Assembly (NCBI RefSeq): GCF_001949145.1
Contig: NW_019091489.1
Span: 660,892 to 724,891 of the forward strand
Source: Acanthaster planci
Taxonomy: Eukaryota; Echinodermata; Asteroidea; Valvatida; Acanthasteridae
Reading direction: 5' to 3'
Length of the DNA stretch: 64,000 nucleotides
Shown: positions 12,633-25,499 of the stretch, piece after piece
Layout of the letters: each line of letters starts with the position of its first letter
Position numbering within the stretch: position 1 is the stretch's first letter
Position numbers and translations under genes: made by a program
The notes under the pieces: model-generated
What the model saw: only the letters and a program-made list of their open reading frames with translations
The model's database searches: none
What the model was told of the DNA's origin: nothing

Positions 12633-14790
12633 CCTCCTACGATGACATGCAAGAGCAATATGAGCTGACGTGACAAGTGTTAATCTCTATCTCCACGACA
12701 AAGCCCACAGCGAAGGCGCTAGATGAAGAACTGCAATGCGTTAAATGCTGAATGCTGACGAAGATGCAGTTTAGTTACTCCCACCTACAAGTCGATGCCG
12801 TCTGTGCGTACCGCGCAGCGCGAGGTCATTCAGTAAGGTGCACAATAAAACCCATCTGGGGTGTGTTGCACACGATTGCTTCGAGTCTAAGCAGTCAAGA
12901 AATTTGCCGTCCACCCACTTGCAAAATCGGTGGCTCTCGAACGTGACACGACGTTTATGAACAGCAGAAATAGGCGAAACTGACTGAGATTACAATGCAG
13001 TGTACGATTCACTCATTTTTTGGAATATCTAGCATGCCTCTGGACTGAAGCCAGGACCTGGTCTGACTATACGGATAGATTCAATGTCGAGCCTCTACAT
13101 ACTGGTCTTAACTACACGTGACGCGCTCAAGAAAGAAAGTCATTCAGAGGTCGTCAAGAGTTTGCCGCGGCTTGACAGCAACAGATTTAAGAATGGAGTT
13201 AAGTTCAGTCTCGCCGTCTTATGCTGTAGAATGCAATCGTGATCACTCAATAGTACAGTACGTCACGTTGGATGGCCCTGGAACGAGCACAAACTACACG
13301 TCAAACATGAAAAGCTGCACATCTAGTGGCAATAAATTATGTTAAACAAGCTGCGTCTGTACACAACGCGCAGGGCAAACGTGACGTATTTTTGTCCGAA
13401 AGTGGAATAGGACGGCAGTTTAGCTTGTCTGACAAATCGCACAATGCTGACTATAATGACAATCGGTATGTGATTAAGCCGCAAACCTCATAGAATCTGT
13501 CGTTTCCTTTGCACGAGCTTAATCTCTATAAGTGTCAGCCTTACCATTAACTTGATTGTCGTGATTGCTTTGTTCACATTCTCCTTTATCTTGGTGAATT
13601 CAACTTTTGCCTTTTGTCATCGTATCGTAAGTTGCAAACTTCTGTCATCTTGTCAGACGATCAGATAGCCGTGACAAAAAGAAGCGCGGAAGCAGACCTG
13701 CTTTTTTATGGCTATGGGACGAAGCAGGTAGTCAAGGGGGAACCAGAACCCATTTCGGGGGGGGGCAAAAAATTAAGGATTATGGTTTTTGTGGGCTTTC
13801 TCGGGTGCAGTATAAAACCAAGTTCGGAGGCACAGCCTTGGGAATGAAATAGGCCCACACAATCGTCCTTTCTCATGGATCACAAACTGCTCATCTCTGG
13901 GGATGGCATTGGTTGCCCCACTCAGCCACGCCATTGGACACAGTAATAAAAAAACAGATAGCATTCCTATTAAGTCGTGGAAAGTTGGCATTGACAACCT
14001 TTTACTTAGTATGACTGTTTATGCGCCAAAGCGCAGAATTATGTATTTCTGTGGGTAGACGTGGGGCTTTTCTCTCCTGAGTTTTAAACTTAATTCAAGT
14101 TAACAGATGTATACCTCAAATAAAAAACCACATCAGTGGTTCGGCTATTAGTTAAGATACAGTCGACAGGACAATAACGCACGCATTTTATAAATTCCAT
14201 TATGCAAAACTTGAGAGCAGAAATTCTTCTAAGTTAGTCTCCTTTTTAACAAATTACTTTCATATACCTGTGTACATATCACTGCTTATTTTCTCTTATA
14301 GAGAATGCCATTCATCCTTGAAGATCACTTCATCGTGTCCGCTCGATCCTTGTCAGTCGCTAGGGCATTACTCCGGCTGATTAGAATGTCCAGCAATACA
14401 CTGGCCGGTCGTTGGTTAAAGAAACTCCTTTTGAAATGACAGCACACTAGACCTGAGGGGAAATGATAGAGTGTCTGTCATTATGATCACATCACTTAAG
14501 TTTCTGGTTGATGATTTGACCAATAAATAACATATGATACTAGCCTGAACCCGTGCGTGCAGGCACTATTGAAATTGGTATTCATCTCCCGTCCCCCATC
14601 CCACTCTGGATCTCTCTGTGTGCCTGCTTTAAAGTCAACAATGTTCAGTCTTCAATGTTCTCGATCGGAAAGAGAAGCTGAATTTGAAATTTGAAGAGAT
14701 GCATGATTGCAACGCATTTCAGCTCCAAACTGTGAATGTGTGTTCGTGCGTTACCATATTTTTGAATAAAGTGTCTGCGAGCAAAAGTAC
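12633..14790. other. Upstream flank of chordin; no gene seen
   Basis: The chordin promoter should lie at the start of this stretch. No protein-coding exon recognised. A G-run lies at about 13757, and an orphan transposon-type end (CCACGCCATTG) at about 13928-13938 resembles the right end of the element at 19146-19265. Confidence 0.4.
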
Positions 14791-14848
14791 CTTGACCTGA
14801 AGAAACAGAATTAGCACTTTGGAATGTATCCACCAATTTTAAGTATTC
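14791..14848 (-). CDS. Candidate small exon, unknown protein
   Basis: Acceptor CGTCCATTACAG| is followed by an open phase-0 stretch reading EYLKLVDTFQSANSVSSGQ, with possible donors at 14797 (TCAG|GTCAAG) and 14791 (CAAG|GTACTT). The acceptor is good, but the exon is too short to identify and could be chance. Its start EYLK recalls QYLK in the candidate exon at 17622-17726, which may mean nothing. Confidence 0.2.
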
Positions 14849-16461
14849 CTGTAATGGACGACACAAATACACGCACTTTATAACATGACTCAATGACTTA
14901 TTGATAAACACATAGCCTAAACTCTATTGGGTCGGATTAACAAAGAGGCCCTCTAAATATGTAGATTATACAGATCGCAGAATCTTCACCATAAACAATG
15001 ACCGATACGAATAATTTGTGTAAACTTTTATTTTCTGCAGGTATTTCAGGCATTGTAAATATTTGATCGAATGTAGTACACTCTTAATGACGAAGTGAGA
15101 AAGAGGCGATGATTTTGAGGCATTATTTTAAACGGTACGGCATTTTGAAGAGTACATTTATTTATACAGTCTGACACGTCATATGAGCACGCGTCACTAC
15201 CCCAACCGACTGATTAAACTGATAGAAACTGACCGACTGACCGATGGATGGAGCAACAGGTAAACCAACCATCGTGTTCCACTATTGGCCATGAACTGTG
15301 GCCACCACCACCTTCAAGCCTGCGAGACGACCAAGAAATCGGCCTGTTTACCAGTGTTTCAATAAAAAAGAAGTACATGGTGTATACATCTCGGTTTTTT
15401 CATTGTACATACCCAGTTGCATCTGTTGGATGGATTTGGCTATTCTCATGTTGAATTCGGTCGTGTTTTGGCTCTTATTCCTCCATGGTTACAGCTAAAG
15501 CATGATGATTTGGGGTTGTTTGTTATACAACCAACAAAGTCAGCGTTATACCACATACAAACAACACTGACGTCTTACTTACAGACCAGCTCAACCTCAA
15601 CTCAGTGCATGGAGTCCAGACGTATCATTTAGAAAGGTAAATGGTGGACTGTCCATATCCCACACGGCAGCAAAATAGTACATCAAGCATTCATAAGAGC
15701 GTGGGTTTCAGCTACGGTAAGCAACCTAGCAACATATGATACACTCCAAAACAAATTATTAAGTATCTGTTCACTTCACCATCTCTTGTCAATCATATTG
15801 AACGCTACGTTGAGACCCTCGTCCATTCTTCGACTCCGTGGGCAGAAAGCACAAGTTTCGAATGTCTGCGTTGTATCAGTAGATAAAACGTCACAGCCAA
15901 AGTGCTACCGAATGCCACGTAATCAATATATATATTTAAACGAGATAAAATCGGCAGAGTACCCGATTTAAAAATACCGTACTATAATGCTAGTAATAGT
16001 AGGCTTAAAATCTAAATGAGAGATGGGAAATGATGTAGGTCTATGAATGAACTTAGAAGAAATAAAAAGCAAGGGAGTCGGGACTTAAGGGGACGCAACT
16101 TTGAGAACCTTTTCACAGGTGTTCAAATTACCCATAGCAGATACTATGAATCTTTAGATGTTGAATACCATGGACGATTTCATAGTTCGTGGAGATGGGC
16201 TATTTGGCATACCAACAGACATTGATGAGGAACACACAAAGGTATTATTGTAACAATTAGATTAAAATGCTACCCTACACAATAAAGCCTGCAGTATGAA
16301 AAGCGGGGTCAAATATTTGCCAGACTGTGGGCCAGATAATGATGTTGATTTGTGGAAATTGAACTATGAAACACAGATGGGGAGATACGTACTTGCCAAA
16401 GGTCATCAACAGTTTGCACACGGTTCTGCAGGCCCCTGCTGCAGTATTATTTATAGCAGTT
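14849..16461. other. No gene seen
   Basis: AT-rich sequence with a short GACTGACCGACTGACCGATGG-like simple run at 15220-15250. Overlapping plus-strand frames at 15248-15632 lack recognisable domains or splice sites. Confidence 0.4.
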
Positions 16462-16593
16462 TAGGGGCGGATTCAGGATTTCCGGGGGGGTGAACTAAAA
16501 ATTGTAAGGGGTTTCAGTCGTAAAATTATTTTTATTTATTTATTTTTTTGGGGGAGGGGCGTGCGCCCCCGACGCCCCCTAGATCCGCCCCTG
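16462..16593. mobile_element. Short hAT-like MITE (about 131 bp)
   Basis: Left end TAGGGGCGGATTCAGG and right end, on the other strand, CAGGGGCGGATCTAGG form terminal inverted repeats of about 16 bp (13-14 match). The inside is a G-run, an ATTTATTT tract and a C-run. Ends of this CAGGGGCGGAT type are common on animal hAT MITEs (family knowledge). Flanks share TATAG but show no exact 8-bp duplication, so the copy is old or the ends are slightly off. Confidence 0.7.
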
Positions 16594-17621
16594 TATAGAG
16601 TTCTGCATAAGGCCTTGTCACAACCCTGTCAAAAAGTGTAATAGTTTTCCAAATGCCTTGACTTCTGCAGTGATTATTCCTTTTCTTTAATATCACACGG
16701 ATGTATGAATCTTCAATAAACGTACGAAAGCACAATTGTTTATGTAAGCCTATAATTGTTGACTAAGACGTTTTGTGCACCAATGAAGGCCGGTTCGTAA
16801 CACTGCAGGCGAATGTGAAAGTGAAGCGAATCAAGTTGACGTTAGGAAAGATAAGCAGCAAAATTTCGCTCTAATTGCAGTATGTTGAATTTTAAAGCCA
16901 GAATACATCAAAAGAGTTTAACTGGACATGCAATTTCGTTAAAACCCACTTATGCTTTCAGGAATGTTTTCAGCAACTCTGAGCTAACATTAATGAGACA
17001 CTGTGGTGTAGAAATGAATAGGATAGAGGGACTTAACGCCCTCTATCGCCTTTTTCCTGTTGAGAGTTGAAGTAGACTTAATCTTGCGTGCACACACATG
17101 ACCGCACAGTACAACATACATATAGGCCTATCTGTTTATTTACTCTAAAGAGCATAACATGTTATACATTTGTTCAGACGAGAAACGTATTTGGAATGAA
17201 GTGTAAGCATGGGGCACTTTGCTTAATGTGTATGGACTACCACCACAACTACCCGTACATACAGCCGTATATTAGCCAGTGATGCGAGGTGATCTGTTTA
17301 CTATAATAAGACAACTCGAGCGCTCGTCAACGAGAAGCTTACATCGTCGCCTTAACCACTGCGTAATTTCCCGTATGTGATCAATGAGCCCACCATATGA
17401 TTCCGTATACCTGCTTACAACAAACTTCGCAACCAAAGTTCCCCTATCATTGTGTGACTACAGATGTCCATGGCGCACAATGTTGAGCCTCTCACCCTTT
17501 TTTTCTCGTATGATACATGTATTAAGAGAAAGTCGTGAATGGCACTGGAAGGGGGAATTTGACAGACTAAAAAGACTCCTGAGAGGCGGCCCATGCTCAA
17601 AGGCCGGCCGCCCATACACAC
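16594..17621. other. No gene seen
   Basis: No coding exon recognised. On the minus strand near 17310-17365 there is an A-box-like GCAGTGGTTAAGGCGACGAT, but no acceptable B box follows. Confidence 0.4.
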
Positions 17622-17726
17622 CTCATCTTTGGAAGGATTCTGTTGAAGCATCTTCAGGTATTGGCTATTCAGCCCACCCAAAAGAATCTCCTCCACTGAC
17701 AGCTTAGCAGAATCTCCCATAGGCTT
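17622..17726 (-). CDS. Candidate coding exon, unknown protein
   Basis: 105 nt (35 codons), phase 0 at both ends, with acceptor CCCCTCTTGAG| and donor GATGAG|GTGTGT. The translation includes MGDSAKLSVEEILLGG and NSQYLKMLQQNPSKDE. The composition is that of an ordinary soluble helical protein, unlike the random frames nearby. I do not recognise the protein. The ATG at 17720 could be an internal Met or a start. It may be an exon of a gene upstream of chordin on the same strand, or a fragment of a retrocopy. Confidence 0.35.
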
Positions 17727-19145
17727 CTCAAGAGGGGCTTATAACCTTTGGAAGAGCGGACAACCCTTCATCTAACGTATAATGATAATTCCGTCTATTG
17801 TCGGTGCTGTGAACCGTTTAAGTTTGGCAGCTCGACATGTGGGCTTCAAAAATAGATTAAGTGACCGATCGTGGAAGAGAGTTGGAAAATTCTGAATGAA
17901 ATACGCCCGGAGTGGCCTGAAGACCCATGAAGTGTCAACCTGTGGTATTATGACGCCCAGTCTTAGCATGGGCTATAGATATGAATTACATCATTTTAAA
18001 GTAATAAAAGAGGCACATCTGCATGTTTATAACGACTGATTTTGGCAACCTTCTCAGTAAGGCTTTTTACATAACACAAAGTTTGGAAAATGGACATAGG
18101 CCAAAGGCGACATCAACATCAATGGGTTTTGAGTGCATCGGACGGTCAGACTGAATCCGAGCAAGGAAGGGTGAGCCGAGAGGTTCACATCTTTCAATAT
18201 CATTCCGAATCATGACACAAAATATTACAATTGTGTTGAGTGAATTGAGTCAATGCCTCTCCCCATACCATACTTTATGCTATCAAAAAGAATGAAAGAA
18301 AGGCAAGCAAGAAAATAAGAAAAAAACATCTCTTGCGGAACCTACCTCCATTGTCTCAACAAAAGTGCAGTTCACCTATCAAGGGTACCCGTACTTTGCC
18401 AAAGGTCTACTTAGCACGTGCGATAAAGTGCCTGTTTAATTTGTCTCAAGGTATACATGCTGAGATACATATCCCCGTTCCACGCCTCAGAAGCAGTATT
18501 ATAGTATGAGTGAGGTGCTTAAGTGAAATGTCATATTTGTGTATATGTAATGCACCTTGGGGATCATCTGGGTAAATAAACAGCATGGTTGTCAATGGCG
18601 GTTGAAGGGGAATATAGTGCAAGTTTGAAGTTCATTTCCCCCATGACACACCTGTGTGTGTTCAAAGTTTCCTTGATCCTACCCACCCCGGTCGTCTGAG
18701 GAAAGGTTGCACTTTGGCACCAGTACAGGTGCATAAGAGTAATTGTCACCAGTCTGCTTCTGTATAGAGACGTTGTCACCAATACGCTTTTTCGAGGTAT
18801 TCTAAACTCCACTGGTGAAACACAGTTGGGTTAGTCGTTTGATTATAAGGAATTATTTCAGCAAAGCGGACCTAAAAGGAAGAAAAAGAGAAAATTTATT
18901 TGTTTCTAATATTTACTGCGTCTCCTTGCATCATATCAAGTTCGCACAGATGTTTTCTGACAGTCTACAATATCTGTGCACTCCTTGCAGTGGGGTAATC
19001 AGGCTCTTTTTTGGGGGGGGAGCTCGGGGGGGCAGTTTCCCCTTGCCTCCGACATTTTGGCCCGCACCAATGAGTTTTTAGTATGAACTGCTCTTTCAAG
19101 AACTTTGTTATGTCCACAATAAAGTGAGGCATATCAACACACTAC
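17727..19145. other. No gene seen
   Basis: AT-rich noncoding sequence. A G-run of 9 at about 19012 is followed by a second G-run, giving potential quadruplex-forming sequence. No exon recognised. Confidence 0.4.
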
Positions 19146-19265
19146 GGATGGCGTGGCGCACCCCCTCCCAAATGTCAATTTTCTCGGGGGGGGGGGCGAG
19201 GGATACAAGGACAACGGGGGACAATTTCCTCTTGCAACAGCCGTTGGCCCCCGGCCACGCCATTG
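19146..19265. mobile_element. Short MITE with CAATGGCGTGGC-type ends
   Basis: Left end GGATGGCGTGGCGCACCCCC and right end, on the other strand, CAATGGCGTGGCCGGGGGCC are inverted copies. A run of 11 G lies inside. A similar orphan right end is at 13928-13938. No flanking duplication could be assigned, so boundaries are approximate. Confidence 0.55.
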
Positions 19266-22200
19266 CTCAAATGATATTCAATTTAGAACTCTTTGTGCTA
19301 CAAATTGTAGTGCCTTCTGCAGTGGCCGTGGTCTCACACTTTCTCGCAAGAGGAATTCAAAACGTTCTTATTCGCAAGGTGAGTTTCAAGTGGGATTCAC
19401 TGCTGTTCACTCTGCCCTTGTTTGGAATGCTTTCCTATAATCACATTTAAAAAAAGAAGAAAAAGACGGGGAAACAGGAGAAAAAAATGACAGGAAGCAT
19501 TCCCAGCAAAGGACAGATCCAGTACCAACTTTTTCGGGAAGGGAAGGGACATTTTAGGGATTGATTTGGGAACTTCGTTTGTGCATGACCTTTCTTAGGG
19601 ATGAGGTTAATGTTTGCGGCTTTTCACAAGTTTGGGAAGAAAGGAAAAGACAAGTCCACCAAAGTGCCCTTTAATAATCTTTTTTTTCTCCAATTGATCT
19701 TTCTCTTGTATTAAAAAAGTCCCCATTTGCGGCCATGACTCTCCAGGTTGCCATCCATGCATCCGTCAAAGGCCGCATTTATCCATTTCTATCTGAGAGG
19801 TACTACCAGTGTTAATGACGATGAAAATGATAATATCACGGCATTTACAAGGCGCACAGATATCTAACAATTTCTATCATTCAAAAGCATCACTCAAATT
19901 TAACTCATTGTCCCTTCTCATTGGCCTCACAATATCTGAAAATTCTGAGGAATTCTGTTTTTGTCTGTTTGCTTGTTGTGTGGTTTTGCATTTTCATGAG
20001 AAAACAACTGTAATGTAATCCGAGACACTGAACGTCAATGGTTCTCTGATTTGTGCACAAAAATTGCTAGATATTTATACTTGGCCATCAAAGATTTCCA
20101 TTTCCTTTGGCAACTTATTACTGTGTAAGTATATGGCAATGAGCCAGGAAGGAACGCTTTCTCAGAAATGTTTTCAAAGAGCAAATTCGAGACTCAAAAG
20201 TTGAACGTGAAAACATATAGATTAGACACTGCCTTCCTGGATTTACATCACTCTAACAGAGTTCTAACCAAGTTCTGAAAAGGCTCGATCAGTTTGAAAT
20301 GTTTTCACAAAAAAGTACAGTTAACAATTCACGTAACTCCAAAAGACTTCGAACGGTTTTATACATTAATGAAGAGTTAACAAGGGTACAAAAACTGGTT
20401 CCAAGAAAAATTTGTTGCATTGTTCCTTTTAAGTACATGGTTCACTCTGTAGTTTCCGTCCGCACTATTGCGCCTATAAGAGGAAGACAGTCATTATATG
20501 AAATCACGATTTCCTTGTGTTGCAGTTTTGCTTGATCCTACAAGTACTTTGACTCACGGCAGACACGCCATAAATACAGAAATTATGCGTAATATAAACA
20601 CAGCCATTTGTCGTTTGAAACGATTTTTTTCACACTTAATATTGCTGTGACAGACTGTTTACTTGCGCTTCACGCTGAAGTCGATATTGGGAGCATGTCG
20701 GCATTTGGTAAGGCGTTGCTGCTAGCTACGTTTGAGGTGTATGTATAAGCAATTCACTGTCATCCTAATGCGCTCACTTCAAGACATCAAAGTTACTTTT
20801 TATTTCTTGAAGCGCTAAATCCAATCACAGAGAAACCCTTGCCAACAGACTAATGGATATATAAATGCAGTGGGTTAGGTGCACGCTCCGTGAATCGGCA
20901 CGGTTGTTGGTTGAAAAAAAGAGACACATACACAATTTACTGCCATACTCCGTGGCATGGATTAAATCGTGACCTCCATTTCAATCACAGGCTTAAACTA
21001 ATCACCCCGACAATGTTGATCCGCAGCTGATAGACCATCAAGAGACTTTGGTTCTGGCACACGAAATTCTAGAATGTGAAGGCTTGGTTTTTCCTTGGCA
21101 AAGTGGTTATGAATGTCATTGTAATGATATTATGTCAGTGATATCTTTCCTTGTAGGTTTATAACCAGCACATCATCGGGGATGCATTGGGGTCCTTTCT
21201 TATCTGTCAAGCATGTGCCACCCATACTTCTTAACAATATCAGTTGTGTATTGTTCAATGATTCGACAAAAAATTCAAAATTTGACAAAACAATAGTATA
21301 AAAGGCCTTTTGGGCATCCATGGCAGTAAACAATGTAAATCCAGACTAAATTAGTCGTCAAATCCATCAGTCATATTCACGAACACCTCCGACGGTCATC
21401 TTGTTTGTTTGTCTTTAATCAAATTTATTGCCATAATACACCTGCTTCACAGGATGTACAGTGCGAAGGTACGAGTAGTCTGTATACTCAAGGAGCTACC
21501 GTGCGTGCTTTAGGTAAATAAATGTGCCAGCATTGAGGGTGCGACGCAGTACTTGCTGAACCCATAGGCTCATAATTCACAGCATGTTTGTAGTGTGAAA
21601 GAACGTCCACTCTCGAGAGACTTTGCTTTGTATTGGCTGACATGATTGGCAAACGGATATCTGATCAGTCAGAGAAACAAATGTCTCTGTTGCAGTTTAT
21701 TGCTGCAATGAACTCAACGTCACGTTTGACAGCATTGCACTCGTAAAGTCGACTTGAAGTGACAAGTTCTCACGTATCATCTATAGTCTCAAGTCAAGTT
21801 AAAGGCTATTTCAACGAACCGTTTAACATAATTCTTTTTGTTTTTCACGTTTAGCGATTTGACTTGTGTTGGCCTTGTGTTAAACTGAACTTCAACACTT
21901 CTTTAACTAAACCTTATTGAAACGTATGTTGAATCCACTGGGTTTTGCTTGAATTTATTATTATATTTGTTGTGACTTCTGAGCAACGCATAGATTCCTA
22001 GAATAGTCCAAAGCCCATCTTTGAGAGTGGGGGCGCGCCTGTTATGGTTGAAGTTGTATTTATGGGTTGCATTATTCGATTGGTGTATTCTAATAACTTA
22101 GCACATTCATGATGGCCACCTTTTGCAAACTTTTGGATAACTTATGACCACTAATGGTCCAGTAGTACTGGAGCATTTAACGGTCAGACGATGTTTAACG

Positions 22201-23537
22201 CAAGTCATCAAAACAGCAGAAAGAAATTCAGTCGTCTGCTAAGGTGTTTTTTGTCTTGAATATTACTCTATCGCCTAATGATCCCGTTTTTCGCACCACA
22301 TACTCCACAAAGAGGGGCGATGGCCATACACTTAGCTGAATGTACCACTTTAATGCTCTGACACAGTGTCATAAGAAGGTGTTAGACTTCGTTACCGAAC
22401 GATGCCATGAGATTATCGAGTATCGTTAAAGACCGACGGTGGACAGCATAACTTCATTCGAAAATAAAACCAGTGTCTAGGCCCCCTTTCAGTTTGTTCT
22501 GCGAGACAGCTTAAATACTATGTGCTTTTTATAACTTGAAAACATGTTCATCTGTTAGGGTAAATACTGATAGGGTATTAAATGACTTGGACAAGCACTT
22601 CATTTAATTTGTAGTAAGTCAGAAAACTTTTTAAGGACGTGTTAAACCTTTACTTGGAGAGAACATTAAAGATGTCTAAGATACTCAGCGCAAATGAAGA
22701 ATTAATGGGATCCTGCAAGATGACAGCCAAGAGTCGTTGCAGTCCACAATGCAGACTCAGCGGCGTTTGGTATCTTTCAATGAATGCTGATTTTGTCTTC
22801 AAACAAATATTTTCATCTGAGCACGATCCAGTTAAGTTTCAAGGCTGTATGTAGAATGCTGATCACATGGTACATCCCCCCAAAGAAAACAGAAACAAAA
22901 CCTTAGCTCAGATTCAACTGAGAAATCGCAAGATGTACGTTTACATTAATAGATCTTATAACAACTTGGGAAAGTTTTATTAAGATTTATCTGTATCAGG
23001 TTAAAATGCACGTACCAATCTGTTTTGAAAATTTTATGTATACTTGCCCCCACTCTTGATATATGTGGGAACGCGAATGTCTGTGGCTGCTTCCACGCTA
23101 ATTTATAACCAGCATTCTTTGGCACAATGTGAGGTATTAAAGTGGACCGCTAACACGTCAGTATTTCAGTCACCGTTATCCTTATAAAGATTTGCTCGTA
23201 CGTAAATTAGTCAGTAATTCTGAGGGTGGCAGCTTGAGATGCCTAATGGGGTGCTGTCTGAAATGAGGTAGTTTACGTTAACGATTTATACCCCTGTGAT
23301 GATGGCCAGCTGGATGCCTATGGACAAGATAAAGGCAAACCAAAAATCAATGCACCTCCGGAGAAAATCATTAACAAATGCTTTTTTTGTGACAGGATGG
23401 TAAAGAAGCTTTAACTACTACCCAAAATGAAAATCAAATAGATAAACAAATTAATAAAAATAGAAAAAGAAGCAAATCGAACAACAAAACAACATTTGAA
23501 CAACAAATGATCGGAGTCATTTCGCTGTTCCCACTAC
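19266..23537. other. No gene seen
   Basis: Mostly AT-rich unique-looking sequence. The minus-strand frame at 21130-21333 contains AMDAQKAFYTI, which resembles the DAQKAFD block of LINE reverse transcriptases; the resemblance stops there, so it is at best a trace. Confidence 0.4.
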
Positions 23538-24155
23538 AGGGTGATGTTGTGACCAAACTTTATCGGAGCATAGAGCAATACAAACTATTACCGGGGAGCG
23601 GAATGATTTTATTGAAGTTAATTCAGACATGACTGTGAGCCGAGCAAAGATTCCGAGTCACTACGAATTATCACTAAGCATTGTAACTCTCTTTTAAATT
23701 TCTGCTCGATATGACGTATTAAGCCATGAAATCAAACATTACGAGTACCACTATATCTTATTCCTTCATGTTCCTTACATACGTGTATATATAATTTTAT
23801 TACGGGTGATTCACAATAGCGCGCCTCCAAGAATTTGCAACGCGTAGGCTAATCACAATACGCAAAATCTGTCGACCCAATACGCGTTTGGAAAGGGTCG
23901 ACAGATTTCGCGCGTTGTGATGGGCCAACGCGTTGCAAGCGCTTGGATGTGCACTATTGTGAATCACCCGTAATACGTCTCATCGAGCAGAAATTTGAAA
24001 GAGAGTTACAATGCTTAGAAATAATTCGTAGTGACTCGGAATCCTTGCTCGGCCCACAGTCATGTCTGAATTAACTTCAATAAAATCATTCCGCTCCCCG
24101 GTAATAGTTTTCATTGCTCTATGCTCCGATAAAGTTTGGTCACAACATCACCCTT
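23538..24155. mobile_element. 617-bp hairpin element (long terminal inverted repeats)
   Basis: The arms 23538-23721 and 23971-24155 are near-perfect inverted copies. The left arm starts AGGGTGATGTTGTGACC and ends GACGTATTA. The pairing continues inward from 23798-23818 with about 23957-23975 (ATTACGGGTGATTCACAATAG against its complement), then more loosely around GTCGAC cores near 23873 and 23898. Together they make one long hairpin (foldback MITE) without coding potential. The left end is preceded by TA, and the right end reads TA-ACAAGGGTG on the other strand, so a TA duplication is possible but uncertain. The left arm has an unpaired 76-nt segment (23722-23797). Confidence 0.85.
23722..23797. 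repeat. Asymmetric insertion in the left arm, flanked by TATTA
   Basis: This 76-nt stretch has no counterpart in the right arm. It is bounded by TATTA at 23717-23721 and again at 23798-23802. Removing it with one TATTA restores continuous pairing (GACGTATTACGGGTGATTC against its complement at 23961-23979). The simplest reading is an insertion with a 5-bp duplication; a deletion between TATTA repeats in the right arm is the alternative. It has no inverted ends of its own. Confidence 0.7.
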
Positions 24156-25497
24156 GTTATTGCGATGTGAATTGTTGACTTAAAAGAAACACCAAGCGAA
24201 GGGTGGCAGACAGAGCGCAATGTCATGGGCGTACCAAGGGGAATCGCGCTTAAGCCTCCCCAGGATTGCATTGTTTAATGAATTTTTTAGTTGTTGACAT
24301 TTTACCTTCTGATATATCTGTGCGTCCGAGTCCCCTGTGACACAACAGTAGAGGGGAGTCAAGCACTGTGAGCTATTTTGGGGGTAATTTCTGTCTGGTC
24401 CGACCCTCCCTCGACATTTTCCTGGGTATGCTATATTGTGGGTAATGTATTGGGCGAAATTAAAGCTTATACGAATTAGGCAAAGCAGTTTTTTATTAGC
24501 ACATACGGGCATGTTCTTATGCAAACACTAACATTCCATTATTCTATCATCCTGATCAGTATTATTGCGTTATACTAGGCTCAACTTAAGCAATTGTGAT
24601 CCTTCACAGACTGTCTTGTTGTCCATGCACCTGGTCGCCACCTTAAACGCGGTAAACTGTTTAGCCTACTCTCACCGGAGCAGGACCAATACAAGATACA
24701 ACGTTCTAATCCACTTTAAATCTTCCTGCCTACAGAAATGACGTGTCGGTCCTAAGATGACCAATTAGCCACTAAGTCCAAGACTGCCTCCGGGAAAATG
24801 GCATCCGTGTTTGTGATTACTGTTTCCTCTTCTATTTCTCAGTCATAGCATCTCGTTCGCTTGTCAAATTTGGGCAGTCTCTTTTCTGTATGTCGGATCT
24901 AAGAGGATGATCTCGGCAGTGTCCATACAATCACGTCCAAATGGTCTGCATTCAAGGGGGGATTATCTTCAGCCTACTGTATTGACTTGCCTCCCTCTCT
25001 CTAATGAAGTCTCGCACGCCATTGTCTCGCGCCTAGGCATCTTGATTTGCGGAGAGGTGCTGACTAGTCCGTTACGATCTTGGTAAATAGACGGATTGAA
25101 GAGGAAACAATCGTCCTGTAAAAGCCCACCCGCTGTGTTCCCTGAAAGAAGTAGGCGCTACCCCCCACTTTCTGAAGTAAAATCTTGCCGGTAAATTTGA
25201 TCGAAATCACTTAAGACTCAACAATAAGCGTAACTACTGATGGCGCATCGCTTGATAGTTTGCGGAATTCAAGTGTTTGTAGACTTCAAACGTTTCTTAC
25301 TGTCATAGTCTGAAACTCCATGATTACACTAATGTGAATTGCTGCTGCGCGAAACAAGGTTTGCGGTCAGACAACACTATTTTACTTTGCATGTTTACTA
25401 CTCACGCCAGGGGAAAGCTGCCGGCACGAACATGTGCATTCTAGTTCCCAAACGAGTTCTAATGTAACAAGTAGAAGTAACAAGTACATATTTTCAA
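24156..25497. other. No gene seen
   Basis: The minus-strand frame at 24180-24524 has no domain or splice support. The phrase ATGGGCGTACCAAGGGG at about 24226 resembles a hAT MITE end, but no partner end was found. Confidence 0.35.
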
Positions 25498-25499
25498 AC

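Noticed and set aside
17310-17365. tRNA-Ser-like A box (GCAGTGGTTAAGGCGACGAT) on the minus strand
   Set aside because: No B box of the GGTTCGAATCC type at the right distance and no cloverleaf.
21130-21333. LINE trace (DAQKAFYTI) on the minus strand
   Set aside because: A single short motif without the neighbouring reverse-transcriptase blocks.
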